From Oligoflexia bacterium (GTDB lineage Bacteria; Bdellovibrionota_B; Oligoflexia; Oligoflexales; JAGOVF01), in the NCBI GenBank assembly GCA_030432875.1, contig JAUILP010000007.1:1-64000 (forward strand): a stretch of DNA of 64,000 bases. Direction: 5' to 3'. Positions 26,912-36,558 of this stretch are shown one piece after another. A model generated the notes under the pieces. That model made no database searches, had not been told where the DNA came from, and saw only the letters and a program-made list of their open reading frames with translations. The first letter of the stretch is position 1; each line of letters starts with the position of its first letter. A program made the translations under genes and the position numbers.

Positions 26912-28703
26912 GTGATTCTCCTTTGTCAGATGATTTAGATGTATGTATAGTTCCTGTTATGTCTAAGTTTAGAGTCCCGTCTTTGAGTGTCGCCTTAACT
27001 TTATCGCCAACGAGAACTTGGTTCACTGAAAAAATCTTTTCACCATTTTTATTTCTTAGCTCTGTCCAACCTTTCTCTAGCCAGGGTCCTGGATCAATTT
27101 GGGAGATTTTTAGCATTAGGTTCTTCTGCTTGTCTTTGTTGTGTTGCCATACATTCATGGCCTCTGTGCGGAGAAGATTTTTTAGGGATCTTATTTTTTC
27201 GTACTTGGCGGCAAAATACGATAGCGCCGCGGCTTCGGTGCGGGCTAAAAGTTTGGCAAGCAAAAGGGTTCCGGCATTCAATTGTGTTTGCGTTTTTTCG
27301 GCTAGGTTAAAACGTAGGGACTGAAGCTTGACCGCTTTTTTTTCAAGATTTTGTAGGCTCATTTTTCTTAAATTATCTAAACGCTGAGCTCTATTCTCTT
27401 TCGCATCGTGGTAGCACTTTTCGAGCAAGCGACTTAGCCCAAGACTCCAGGCTTTTAGCTGTTCTCGAAAGGCAAGTTGGTTTTTGGCAAGAAAATCACT
27501 GGCTGCAGTAGGAGTTTTTTCTCGGTGAAAAGAAACTTCCTCGGCAATACAGGTATCATCATGATGGCCGATTGCGGAAAGAATTGGGACCTTCGACTGG
27601 CAAATTGCATAAGCCAAATCCGCATCATTAAACCACTCAAGATCGGCACCAGATCCGCCGCCACGAGTGATGATGATGACATCAACCTTTCGGGTTACCA
27701 GGGTTTTTATACCCTCACAAATCATTTTTGCAGAGTTTTCCCCCTGCATCGGTGCCGAAAAGAAATCGAGTTCAACAAGGGTATTTGCCCCTTTCAGTTG
27801 ATCAATAAAATCAGAGTATGCCCGCGAATCTTTAGCCGTAATGAGGCCTATGCGGGTGATAAGCTTTGGGAGGCGTAAACTGCGATTTTTATCATAGAGA
27901 TTTTTTTGTTTGAGTTCTTTTACTAATTTTTCGCGTTTTAGTGCGAGATCTCCTTTGGTGAAAGCGAGATCAAAATCAAGGATATTCAAGCTTAGCTGTG
28001 CACGGTCACGATAAAAGCTGGTCCCAACCAAAGCGCGAATTTTTTGACCTTCTTTGAGAATAAGGGCAAGATCGCTTTTTAATTTGGCTTTCAAAATTGC
28101 CATTTGCTGGTTCCAAATAGTCACGGGTATGGTGAGACTTCCCCTGTTTTGGTAGGATGTAGTCGTTTTTTCTTCCGCAAAACTAAAAAAAACACCCTGA
28201 TCTCTGATGTTTAGGTTTTGGATTTCGCCGACCAGCCAGAGCGATGCTGGCAAATGGCGGCTGATAATAGCCGCGGTGTGATCTAATAATTCTCTAATGC
28301 TCCAGGTTTTTTCTTGCAGCTCATCATTTGCGGAGAGAGATACCGCATCGTTTCTTAGCCTAGTTTGCCCGGAAGTGAAGCCGTGATCTTTTTTAGGTTT
28401 GGCCGCCGAGCTATGATCCATAGAAGCTTTGGCTTGCTCTAATGTATGCGTATGCCCTGACGCATGAATTCGCGTTAACCCTGTTGAGGCTTCAGATTTT
28501 GTCGCCCCCCCCCCGATAGGGCCGCCACCGGTGGCGCGGCAGAGCGCGGTGATTTTTTCTTGATTGGTAACGCTGTCACTGATAACCCAAATTTTTCGCT
28601 GACCATCAAATATGGCGCCAACTTCCTTGAGATGGTCCTTAAACGCAAAGGTATTACCCAAAATAACAATAGCGTTGTTTTCGATGCGAAAATGCAGGGG
28701 CAT
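26904..28703 (-). CDS. xseA: exodeoxyribonuclease VII large subunit with N-terminal extension
   Basis: Residues from about 130 to 590 match XseA: an OB-fold (TWSIRELLDHTAAIISRHL, then WLVGEIQNLN), the catalytic domain with DVIIITRGGGSGADLEWFND and AIGHHDD, and coiled-coil helices that bind XseB. The first 130 residues are an extension: a small domain at 1-55 with TFAFKDHLKEVGAIFDGQRK, like short domains that bind single-stranded or template DNA, then a Gly/His/Lys-rich linker. The linker contains a run of 10 G (C at 28505-28514 on the plus strand). The start ATG at 28703 is the only one giving this domain; an internal start would give ordinary XseA. Confidence 0.88.
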   Translation of the reverse strand: MPLHFRIENNAIVILGNTFAFKDHLKEVGAIFDGQRKIWVISDSVTNQEKITALCRATGGGPIGGGATKSEASTGLTRIHASGHTHTLEQAKASMDHSSAAKPKKDHGFTSGQTRLRNDAVSLSANDELQEKTWSIRELLDHTAAIISRHLPASLWLVGEIQNLNIRDQGVFFSFAEEKTTTSYQNRGSLTIPVTIWNQQMAILKAKLKSDLALILKEGQKIRALVGTSFYRDRAQLSLNILDFDLAFTKGDLALKREKLVKELKQKNLYDKNRSLRLPKLITRIGLITAKDSRAYSDFIDQLKGANTLVELDFFSAPMQGENSAKMICEGIKTLVTRKVDVIIITRGGGSGADLEWFNDADLAYAICQSKVPILSAIGHHDDTCIAEEVSFHREKTPTAASDFLAKNQLAFREQLKAWSLGLSRLLEKCYHDAKENRAQRLDNLRKMSLQNLEKKAVKLQSLRFNLAEKTQTQLNAGTLLLAKLLARTEAAALSYFAAKYEKIRSLKNLLRTEAMNVWQHNKDKQKNLMLKISQIDPGPWLEKGWTELRNKNGEKIFSVNQVLVGDKVKATLKDGTLNLDITGTIHTSKSSDKGESHE

Positions 28704-29161
28704 GCTTAACCTTAGGATAATGACGAGTTAACAAATTATTCCCTTTATATAGGAAATTTACCAAAAAATCATAAAATTTTATTTGATCCCCGTTCTTTAA
28801 ATGTACATTCCCGCGCCTCAGGGGCAATGTAAAACATCGGGATAATAAGCCTTTGATGTTTTATGCGGCATTTTAGGGTTTGTGTGCGTGTTGATATCAG
28901 GCTTGCCAGTAGCGGGGTGTAAGGAAAAAGTGCCAAGCATCAAGTGCTTGTCGCTGCCTATATACAAAAATCCAGTGAATACAGCACATTAAAAATGGCA
29001 GTTCCTTAAATGTAAAAATGAGGTTGTAAGCGAGTACTGTGAATGGCTAACTCAATGATTTCGGGGGTTTTAGCTGTTTACTTTTCCTCCTCAGCTTGAT
29101 ATGGAAATTGTCAGGGTGGGCTTTGGCTTAAAATTTTATCAATCAATTGAGGAACAACACA
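28704..29161. other. intergenic region between xseA and the CotH-like gene
   Basis: No gene is recognised in about 460 bases. Weak inverted repeats occur at 28831-28862 (AAAACATC/GATGTTTT) and 28934-28950 (CAAGCA/TGCTTG). The two flanking genes are divergent, so both promoters should be here. No clear sigma-70 pair could be assigned with confidence. Confidence 0.45.
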
Positions 29162-30487
29162 ATGAGATGCCATTTACCAGTTTTTTCATTACTCGCTTTT
29201 ATGTTTGCCTGTAGTGGGCCGCACGCAACTGAAAACTCTAGTGGGGTGAACGCAGTCACTTATACACCAACTAAAGTGAACACATTGGCCTTTTTTCTTA
29301 AAGCAAATCCTGGGTCAGGAAACGGGGCGATTACCCCAGCTATGGTGGGAAATAATTTTTCACCAACTGATTGCCCTGAGTGTGCTGCGGGCGACAGTGA
29401 TGGTTATGGGCCTAAACTCACTATTGTGGTCAATAATGAAACTTTTGAAGGTAAAGTAAAAATTCGCGGCGGTCTTACGCGCCAGTTTCCTAAAAAATCT
29501 TTTAGTGTAAAATTTTCGGGAAAAGAAGGGCCCTTGCTGGCTGGCATGCGGCATAACAAAATCATCCTTAATGCAAGCTATAATGACCCAACATTTTTAA
29601 GGCAGTTTATCGTTCTCAACACACAAATCCTCACCGGGGGGTATGCCTCAAACGTCGATTTTGCAGCATTTAAAGTCGCTGGAGATTTTAGCAAGAGGGG
29701 TGGCGAAAAAATTTCAAATCCCGCTCAGGTGCGTCAATCTCTCTATATTCTGTTTGAAGATTATAAAGATGGTGCTAAAGCAATCAATGGTGGTAAAAAA
29801 TCCCAAATTGTTAAAAATGAAAGTGACTGCGATTGGGGTAACTGTGGCGCAAACAACTTTTTTGAGGAGAGTGATCTTTTAAACAAGACAGCCGAAGAGC
29901 AAGCCGCGGTGCGCTCTGAAGGACAGATGGGAGCTAATATTGTCAATAGTATGTGTCATGGGGGTAATTCAATAAACATCGATAGTTATTATCGGTGGCA
30001 ATATATCAATCACTTTTTCTATGACCGTGACTCGATTACCAAGAACTATATTTTATTCCAAAAAAATGGCGGCCAATTTTACTTTTGGCACTGGGACGCT
30101 GATGCCACGATGGGCTATATGCCTGATGGGTCAATTTACGGTGATTTTGCTGATATCACAACTGATGAGCCCTGGGGGAGAAAACGCAATAGGGGTGATG
30201 CCTGGGCGGAGGGCTGTATGCGCAGTCAAGATATCAACCGTTACAAACAGCTCTACAGAGACGCTGTTGTAAACGTAATGCATCCTGACAAGGTGACTGC
30301 CTGGTTAAACGCGACGCGGATCGTTGATGTTATTAGACCCTATGCACAAGCCGATATCAATGCTTGGTCCCCCCGTCCTGGGACAAGATCGGTAAGAGAC
30401 AATAATTTTGATAACGAAGTTAATTTTATGCTCAGTAACTTCAGAGCAGTGGGCAACGCCAATATTAATAAATTTAACTTACGCTAA
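29162..30487 (+). CDS. CotH-kinase-like lipoprotein
   Basis: The 441-residue lipoprotein (lipobox near FMFACSG) carries a CotH-like domain. Family features are KIRGGLTRQFPKKSFSVKF, the helix DSYYRWQYINHFFYDRDS with KNYILF, and HWDADATMGY with probable metal-binding Asp. CotH proteins are atypical protein kinases first known from spore coats. They are also widespread in Gram-negative secretomes, where their substrates are mostly unknown. The ATG at 29162 follows GAGG at 29149-29152. A pair of hairpins downstream ends the transcript. A Pro-Arg-rich segment lies in the last 60 residues. Confidence 0.8.
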   Translation: MRCHLPVFSLLAFMFACSGPHATENSSGVNAVTYTPTKVNTLAFFLKANPGSGNGAITPAMVGNNFSPTDCPECAAGDSDGYGPKLTIVVNNETFEGKVKIRGGLTRQFPKKSFSVKFSGKEGPLLAGMRHNKIILNASYNDPTFLRQFIVLNTQILTGGYASNVDFAAFKVAGDFSKRGGEKISNPAQVRQSLYILFEDYKDGAKAINGGKKSQIVKNESDCDWGNCGANNFFEESDLLNKTAEEQAAVRSEGQMGANIVNSMCHGGNSINIDSYYRWQYINHFFYDRDSITKNYILFQKNGGQFYFWHWDADATMGYMPDGSIYGDFADITTDEPWGRKRNRGDAWAEGCMRSQDINRYKQLYRDAVVNVMHPDKVTAWLNATRIVDVIRPYAQADINAWSPRPGTRSVRDNNFDNEVNFMLSNFRAVGNANINKFNLR

Positions 30488-30506
30488 AACAGGGGATCAA
30501 GATTAT

Positions 30507-30530
30507 GCCGCGAATGTGTTTGTTCGCGGC
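30507..30530. terminator. hairpin, 8-bp arms
   Basis: GCCGCGAA and TTCGCGGC pair perfectly around an 8-base loop, followed by TTAG. It lies after the CotH-like stop and before a second hairpin, between convergent genes. Confidence 0.5.
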
Positions 30531-30553
30531 TTAGAGCCGACATTAAAAATAAA

Positions 30554-30593
30554 AAGCGTGCATTTCTTAAGCCTAGGCTGAAAATGCACGCTT
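30554..30593. terminator. hairpin, 12-bp arms
   Basis: AAGCGTGCATTT and AAATGCACGCTT form a perfect 12-bp stem around a 16-base loop that itself holds AGCCTAGGCT. It sits between convergent genes and may terminate transcription from both sides. Confidence 0.55.
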
Positions 30594-30616
30594 ATCACTT
30601 CATAATAGCGCTTTAT

Positions 30617-31129
30617 CTAAAAAGCGGTCTCTCGCTCTTCTTCTTCTTCATCATCGATTTCGGGTAGCGCTTCTTCGATTTCATCATCGTCAGCGCGCAG
30701 CGCATAACGGCTCCGTATAAGGGTAACGGGCTTACCGAAGGAAATTTCTTCAATATTTATTAATAAGCTTTCTACCTCTAAAGTATTTTTAAGTATGTCC
30801 AAGGCATCTTCAGGAATGGGGAATACGGTGGCTTCTGCACGATAATCTAGTGAGATCAGGGTTTGCTTGGCTTTTTCCATCATACCCGAAAACACAAAGG
30901 GCATGTTCATGCGTTTGCGAAGCTGTAAAAGCTCTTCGAGCATACAAGCACATACATCTTTTTCATCTTGAAAATCAATAAGAAGATATTTTTGATCCGT
31001 AGCCACCAGCCAGTTATGAATACCAATAACCATGTCTTTGCAGGTTTCACATTCGCCGTGCCGCGTGCAACTACCAATTACATTACAAACAACAGCATCT
31101 TCAACAATTTCTGGAATTATTTCAATCAT
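30617..31129 (-). CDS. STAS-like protein with Cys cluster and acidic tail
   Basis: The 170-residue product has a STAS-like fold (anti-sigma-factor antagonist type) between residues 30 and 125. The strand YLLIDFQDEKDV, the helix MLEELLQLRKRMNM and the strand FVFSGMMEKA match the pattern of such domains, ending in a helix near residue 115. It differs by an N-terminal Cys cluster (15, 21, 27, 30) plus Cys60 and Cys62, and by a Glu/Asp-rich tail. The phosphorylatable Ser of classical STAS proteins is not evident. A metal- or redox-linked regulator is an inference. The second minus-strand unknown lies upstream. Confidence 0.6.
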   Translation of the reverse strand: MIEIIPEIVEDAVVCNVIGSCTRHGECETCKDMVIGIHNWLVATDQKYLLIDFQDEKDVCACMLEELLQLRKRMNMPFVFSGMMEKAKQTLISLDYRAEATVFPIPEDALDILKNTLEVESLLINIEEISFGKPVTLIRSRYALRADDDEIEEALPEIDDEEEEERETAF

Positions 31130-31210
31130 AAGAGCTCCTTCTCCCTACCTTTTTTTACAAAACCTTTTATACTCTCAAAAAATCAACATATTTGCAAGTT
31201 TTCCCCATAG

Positions 31211-31690
31211 CTACCTCCCTATCACAAATTTTTGGGAAAGATCAAGCCATTGTGCAACCAATTTTCGGACAACATCTCTTATTCCGCTATAATTAAAGTC
31301 TTTTTTGAGCTTGGGTAAAATTTCCAGGAGGGTGTTTTTTGCTTCTTCCTGGTCTTTTAGCTGAAAAAATTTGGGCTTAACGTGAAGTTTGATATTTTCA
31401 TCACCGAGCAGTAGAAGCAGACGCTTGTCACGTTCCTCTTCGTCGGTAAAAATAGCGCGTTTGCGGAGAATATCTTGGTTTACCTCGGTTTCCATGCCAA
31501 TTTTTAACTCCCAGGGAAGGGGGCCTTTTGGATCTTTAACCGTTAAGACAATATTTAATTGCCAATGCAGCCCAAAAATATCGACAATTTCTTTTATATT
31601 ATTTTCCTGCACCCAGTAGTTAAACTGTTGAGTTGCGGCAGAAAAAGATGGTACAACTGGGGAAGATAATTTGGTCTCACGTAATTCCAT
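31211..31690 (-). CDS. protein of unknown function
   Basis: The 159-residue product is soluble and charged, with alternating helices and strands (for example NIVLTVKDPKGPLPWELKIG). No family was recognised. The ATG at 31690 is preferred over a GTG at 31702 because GAGGG is about 11 bases upstream. It may be co-transcribed with the STAS-like gene downstream, separated by 81 bases. It is divergent from the LptE-like gene. Confidence 0.6.
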   Translation of the reverse strand: MELRETKLSSPVVPSFSAATQQFNYWVQENNIKEIVDIFGLHWQLNIVLTVKDPKGPLPWELKIGMETEVNQDILRKRAIFTDEEERDKRLLLLLGDENIKLHVKPKFFQLKDQEEAKNTLLEILPKLKKDFNYSGIRDVVRKLVAQWLDLSQKFVIGR

Positions 31691-31747
31691 AATTGCAATC
31701 ACCCTCGTCTGATATCACCGGTAATGTAAATTTATAAGTGTGAGTTG

Positions 31748-32374
31748 ATGCTATCATATAAACAAAAAAAATTACAGGCAATTATAGGCTTTTTTTGCGT
31801 TTTGGCACCTTTTTCTTGTACCTATCAATTTTCAAATTATGCCTATAAGCCACCAAAAGGTATTTCCAAAATAGCCGTAGAGGCCGTTTATGACACGTCG
31901 CGTTCGGTAATACCTCATGATATACTCTGGGATGAGATCCAGGTCGCCCTCGCCCGCAGCGGACATCTTGTGCTCACGAGCATTGACAATGCCGAAGGAC
32001 TTTTGCGCGTACACATCAAAAATTATAGTACACGGCAATTTGGTCGCTCCAGCACTATTAACGAGTTTAAGGATCCCAGGCCATTTGAAACTGGGGAGCC
32101 GACTCCTCCAAGGTATTTACGGAACTTAGCGCAGTCTCATAGCATTGCGCAGCAAGAAACCTTTACCCTAGGGATTGACGTGGAGCTTTGGGATCTTCAT
32201 ACCCAGAAAAAAGTTTTTAGCAAAAGCTATAGTACTCAAAAAAAATACAAAATTGGGCTAACTCAAAATAAAAAGCTTATTCATCTCCGTTCAGAAGAGA
32301 GTAATAGCATAAATTTTGCGGCTGCATCTGAAGACCTAGCCAATAGAATCGCTTCCGATTTACTGGGGCGCTAA
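31748..32374 (+). CDS. LptE-like outer-membrane lipoprotein
   Basis: The 208-residue product has a signal peptide with lipobox at Cys24 (LAPFSC) followed at once by the sequence CTYQFSNYAYKPPKGISKIA. That pattern and the later VYDTS, LARSGHLVLTS and two-strand core resemble LptE/RlpB, the plug lipoprotein of the LPS translocon. It is adjacent to and convergent with lptD, supporting the assignment. LptE sequences diverge strongly, so the symbol is not assigned. Start at 31748 (ATG) or 31745 (TTG) cannot be distinguished. Confidence 0.7.
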   Translation: MLSYKQKKLQAIIGFFCVLAPFSCTYQFSNYAYKPPKGISKIAVEAVYDTSRSVIPHDILWDEIQVALARSGHLVLTSIDNAEGLLRVHIKNYSTRQFGRSSTINEFKDPRPFETGEPTPPRYLRNLAQSHSIAQQETFTLGIDVELWDLHTQKKVFSKSYSTQKKYKIGLTQNKKLIHLRSEESNSINFAAASEDLANRIASDLLGR

Positions 32375-32412
32375 ATTTAATGCGCAAGCCTGATTGATCT
32401 TGTAAAAAAATT

Positions 32413-35400
32413 TTAAGGTTTTGGTGGCTGCTGACTTTCTGGCAATTCTCTGACGATACCTGCTCCGATATCAGGAAGATTGCGAGATTTTCCGAGAAAG
32501 GCGATGTTTAATTCTACGAGATAACTCGGATTGCGTCCCCGGGCGGTAATATCTTCATTGCGACGCAGTGATAAGCCCCAGCACCGGGAAGGATCGTTAT
32601 ACTGTGCTTTTAGTTCGCTACTAATGGTGCTGACACCTTGATCATTCTCATTTTTACGAACAAAGAGCTGAGTAGACCAATCAGGAATCAAAAAACTATA
32701 AAATCCGATGGAACGCAAATAGCTACGAGAAAACGAACTTTGTAAAGAGCTGGTTTCTTCGCGAATTTTATCAATTTCATATCCAAATACAAATCGGGAC
32801 TTAAAATAACTTGGTGTTGAAAGACGAAAATCAAGCTCTCGTGTAAAGCGTTTACCCATATCGTATAAAACACGGTTGTAACCTAGCCACCGAGCATACG
32901 ATAGAGTGGAAGTTGACGTAAGCGGGGTCCAGGGAAATAAGTCTTCTGGATTTTGTACCGTTTGCTGTTCTTTTTTTCGGCGTTCCTTCTCGAGATCATA
33001 TTGGGTGTATAGCTCCCAACTGGCAAAATAGGTATCAGCTTTGCTCATTAAGGTGAAATCTTCTTGTTCCGAAGCCAGTATATCGTGGTTGAGGTTTTGT
33101 GAATCTTGGTGGAGTATTTTTTCAAACTCGAGCTCTACTTTTTCTCTCTCTGACAGTAGGGGTTCGGGCGTTAGGGCAACTTCCGGGTCTTGATTTTCTG
33201 CCAAATTCGTTTCATTCTCTGGTTCTGTTTGTGTAGCAACGCCATTTTCACTTTTCTTCCATTGTTTTTTTGAGATACCCCACCGCTGAGTCAATTTTAA
33301 TCCTAATGTTTTCGCCGGTAGCTGGTAATCACTTTGATAATAAGAATATTCAGCGTTAGATTTTATGACATCGAAATATCTTCCCTCAGTGACGACCACA
33401 GGCCGTAAGCTTGCCGTAACCTCAAAATCAATGAGATGCCTTAAAAAGTTTTGTGCGAAAACCCCCTGCCCACTGGAGTTGATCTCATAATTTTCTCCCA
33501 AATAAGCTCCCCCATCAATAGGCATGTAGAACCGAATCCCGTGGGCGACGGTTTTAAGTTCGGCTTTTTCTTTGGCCTCACCGCCAAACTGAATCTGTCT
33601 ATCTTCAGCTTGGACAAAATGATTCATGACAAAAAAGCTTTTTGACACCAGGGGGGTAATGATCTCACCATGAAAGCGATTCCAAGAACCGTCCTCAGGC
33701 GTAGAAATATTTATGCGTTCGGCTATTCCGGGATTTTCAGGGTCGAGACTAACAATGCGATTTAAACCTTGGTATTCGGAAATTTTTTGGGTTTCTAGGC
33801 CTAATTGAACATAACTGGGCCAATTTAAGCTACTGGGCATGAGGTTAAAATAACGGCTCTTGAGTTTTAATGAAAAAGGCATTTGCTGCCCTTGAAATTT
33901 TTCATTGGTGTCAAGAACATCAGCAAAACTGCTCCCAGTGCTGGCATAATAAGAACGCCCATCGAGATGAAACTTCATTTTAGATTTTGCGTAAGCACGC
34001 GCATCATCTTGATAAAATAAAATATCAAAGGCGTCTTGGCCCGTTAGATCATCCTTTTCATTTTCTAAATACAAATCTTGAAGATACCTGTGGTCTGAAA
34101 GTAAATCACCTTCACTCACAAGGCTTAGACGCGGGGCAAGATAAGTTAAACCCTTCCAGGTAATGCGGGACCGCCAAACATTATCGGGGGCGCTGAACTG
34201 ATCGTCAAATAGGGTTTGGCAAGCACGCATCAAAGCAGCGCTGTACTGAAGACACTGAGCAGGCGAAATAGCTTGCCCCCATTCTCCGACACCCCAATTG
34301 AGGTTTTCCCAGTACGAGCGGTCCATGAGCTTAGCTCGAACCAGATCGCGTCCATCAAGTCCTTCGGTAGCTGGTGGGGGATTATCTGGATTAAAAGCAT
34401 AAGCCAAGCCTTCACTATGATAATACCGAAGGCTTTCTCGTAGCGCTCTATCGTCGACCCACTTGCGGTCATGCAAACCTTCAACGCGTAGCTGCCATCC
34501 TGATTCGCGTGTTTGCTCAAACCGAAATTCTGAACCCAGTTTTATGCCGCGGTTTTGCAGATAATCTATCTTAAATGTCGAATCATAGTGATCGGCTATG
34601 GCGAAAAATATCGGCTGTGAATACATGGTTCCCGTTTCACTGTCGTGACTAAAATAGGGGAGCAAAAAACCGGACTGCCTCTGGCCTTTTAGGGGTATTT
34701 TTAAATAAGGCATATAAAGAATCGGAACGCCTTTAACTTGCAAGATGGCATGCTTTAGGGAAAGATAGCCCTCGTTTTGAGCAAAGGCGTAAGAAGTCGA
34801 AAATCCCCAAGCGGGGTTGTCATCATCCTGGCAAAAACAAGGTGTCCAGGAGGCGTTGGTGGCAAAAAAATCATTGCCATTTTCTCTCTTAAGCTCATCA
34901 CCATGCAGCTTAAAGTAGTATGCGGGTCCGGCAAACCCAAGGGGAGTTTTTTTCTTGCGTGAACTTTCCCAGTACTCCCGGCGCGCCGTTAACTTATTGC
35001 CAGATTTATGGTTAGCTAAACTCGCAAAAGGATTAGGTGTTGTCGCGATTAAGCGCTCTTTTTCTGTAAGAGCCAAATATTTTTCAAGAGCCTTCTGGTC
35101 TTCTTGAGAATTGACGCCATAATTTTTGATTGTTTTATTTTTAAGCTCTATTTTCTCAGCAGCAACTTTCGCTAACTGCGTTTTTCTATCGGCCTCATAC
35201 TGCAATTCGCCAGGTGAAATACCCAACAGATCGTTGATAATCGCCGTTTGTCGACTGGTATCCCCCACGACCATTTGCGCATTAATGAGCTGAAAGTTTT
35301 CGTTTGCCATATTATAGGTCAGCACATCACCGCTGTATACTATGGACCTCGTCGCAAGTAAAACATGACCCTTAGCGCGCAAAATTCGGGTATCATTGTT

Positions 35401-35766
35401 GATTTCAATGTGATCCGCCGCTAATAAAATATCGCTCGCGATGGCAACGACATTTCCCTCAAAAAGCTGTTCTTTGCCCTGTTTATTGACGGTAGTGCTA
35501 TCAGCATCTAAAAAAATATCAGAAATCGACTGACCTAAGGCTAGGTTTGCGCAGAACAAAAGCAGGAAAATAAGTAATCCTTGCCCCTTCAAGGAAGAAA
35601 ATATTTTGAAAGAAGGGAATTTACCGAACCGCAAATATACCTCTAAAATAATCAGGTGCTTAAGAACTGTTAATGGCAGAGCACGCAAAAATCGCCAAAT
35701 ATAGGCATAAAAATCCAATAACCAAGAGTCCAGAATGTTTCGGAATCTATCGTTTGCAGGCAACAT
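32413..35766 (-). CDS. lptD: LPS-assembly outer-membrane protein LptD
   Basis: The 1117-residue protein is LptD, the outer-membrane translocon that inserts LPS. An LptA-like (OstA) beta-jellyroll at about 85-190 (DSTTVNKQGKEQLFEGNVVA) is followed by the large barrel with the signature GVPILYMPYLKIPLKGQRQSG. The signal peptide core is at residues 60-79, so the first 58 residues precede it, longer than usual. The annotated start at 35766 may therefore be too far upstream, but no later ATG fits. The length (usual about 780) is increased by inserts in the barrel. LptE-like lipoprotein is convergent. Confidence 0.93.
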   Translation of the reverse strand: MLPANDRFRNILDSWLLDFYAYIWRFLRALPLTVLKHLIILEVYLRFGKFPSFKIFSSLKGQGLLIFLLLFCANLALGQSISDIFLDADSTTVNKQGKEQLFEGNVVAIASDILLAADHIEINNDTRILRAKGHVLLATRSIVYSGDVLTYNMANENFQLINAQMVVGDTSRQTAIINDLLGISPGELQYEADRKTQLAKVAAEKIELKNKTIKNYGVNSQEDQKALEKYLALTEKERLIATTPNPFASLANHKSGNKLTARREYWESSRKKKTPLGFAGPAYYFKLHGDELKRENGNDFFATNASWTPCFCQDDDNPAWGFSTSYAFAQNEGYLSLKHAILQVKGVPILYMPYLKIPLKGQRQSGFLLPYFSHDSETGTMYSQPIFFAIADHYDSTFKIDYLQNRGIKLGSEFRFEQTRESGWQLRVEGLHDRKWVDDRALRESLRYYHSEGLAYAFNPDNPPPATEGLDGRDLVRAKLMDRSYWENLNWGVGEWGQAISPAQCLQYSAALMRACQTLFDDQFSAPDNVWRSRITWKGLTYLAPRLSLVSEGDLLSDHRYLQDLYLENEKDDLTGQDAFDILFYQDDARAYAKSKMKFHLDGRSYYASTGSSFADVLDTNEKFQGQQMPFSLKLKSRYFNLMPSSLNWPSYVQLGLETQKISEYQGLNRIVSLDPENPGIAERINISTPEDGSWNRFHGEIITPLVSKSFFVMNHFVQAEDRQIQFGGEAKEKAELKTVAHGIRFYMPIDGGAYLGENYEINSSGQGVFAQNFLRHLIDFEVTASLRPVVVTEGRYFDVIKSNAEYSYYQSDYQLPAKTLGLKLTQRWGISKKQWKKSENGVATQTEPENETNLAENQDPEVALTPEPLLSEREKVELEFEKILHQDSQNLNHDILASEQEDFTLMSKADTYFASWELYTQYDLEKERRKKEQQTVQNPEDLFPWTPLTSTSTLSYARWLGYNRVLYDMGKRFTRELDFRLSTPSYFKSRFVFGYEIDKIREETSSLQSSFSRSYLRSIGFYSFLIPDWSTQLFVRKNENDQGVSTISSELKAQYNDPSRCWGLSLRRNEDITARGRNPSYLVELNIAFLGKSRNLPDIGAGIVRELPESQQPPKP

Positions 35767-35874
35767 AATGAAAATATACCAAAACTGGCGGGCCTACACC
35801 TTTATCCCTATTTTCCACGTTAATGGCTTAGGCAAAAAATGTGAAGGAAAATGAGTGGTTTCCAATCACAATGA

Positions 35875-36555
35875 TCAAAAAATCTGATCCCAGCTGGCTT
35901 TCAAGCTAAGCGCTTCAGGGAGACCGAAGCGCAAACTTGGATTGATCTGACTCAAGTCTAGTGAAATAGCATTTAAAGCAATTTCATTTTCTTTTAAAAA
36001 ATTTACTGGTTTCCCCCCATAAAGACTATCCCCGACTATAGGGAAACCATGATGCGCTAGGGAAAAACGAATTTGATGAGAGCGACCTGTTAAGGGTGTA
36101 ATTTCCCACGCCAAAAAATTTTCTTCATTTAGGCGGCGTGTTCCTATAAATCGTGCTTCTGTAATCGCAGGTTTTCCCGCTATTTCATGAATATAGGCGC
36201 GTTTTTTTCCTCTCAATATTTTCATTTCCCAGTGATGAATTTTGTTCTTATCAGCGTCTTCTGGAGCATCACCCGAGCTTAGCGCCTTGTACTGTTTTTT
36301 TATCAGGCGTTTTTCAAACCAGGTATTTGCGGTGGTGTGCGCCTTTGCATTCTTAGCAAATAGGATAAGTCCTCTGACCTCATAGTCTAGCCTATGCACG
36401 GGGAGTATTTTGATCGCATTGATCTCCTTTAGATGTTCGGAAAGACAGGGACGCACATCATCTTTTCCCATGCGTCCTGGCACGCTCAGAACCCCATGCG
36501 GCTTGTCCAGCACTAAAAAGTCTTCATTTTCAAAAACGGTGACGATATTCATCAT
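35875..36555 (-). CDS. RluA-family pseudouridine synthase
   Basis: The 226-residue enzyme converts uridine to pseudouridine in rRNA or tRNA. It has the catalytic aspartate in HRLDYEVRGLILFAK, GRSHQIRFSLAHHGFPIVGD for RNA binding, and DKPHGVLSVPGR at the N-terminus. The variant HRLDYEVRG replaces the usual HRLDxxTSG. No S4 domain is present, so it resembles the small RluA-type enzymes. It follows hutI by 3 bases, so they share a transcript. The target site is unknown. Confidence 0.88.
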   Translation of the reverse strand: MMNIVTVFENEDFLVLDKPHGVLSVPGRMGKDDVRPCLSEHLKEINAIKILPVHRLDYEVRGLILFAKNAKAHTTANTWFEKRLIKKQYKALSSGDAPEDADKNKIHHWEMKILRGKKRAYIHEIAGKPAITEARFIGTRRLNEENFLAWEITPLTGRSHQIRFSLAHHGFPIVGDSLYGGKPVNFLKENEIALNAISLDLSQINPSLRFGLPEALSLKASWDQIF

Positions 36556-36558
36556 AAA

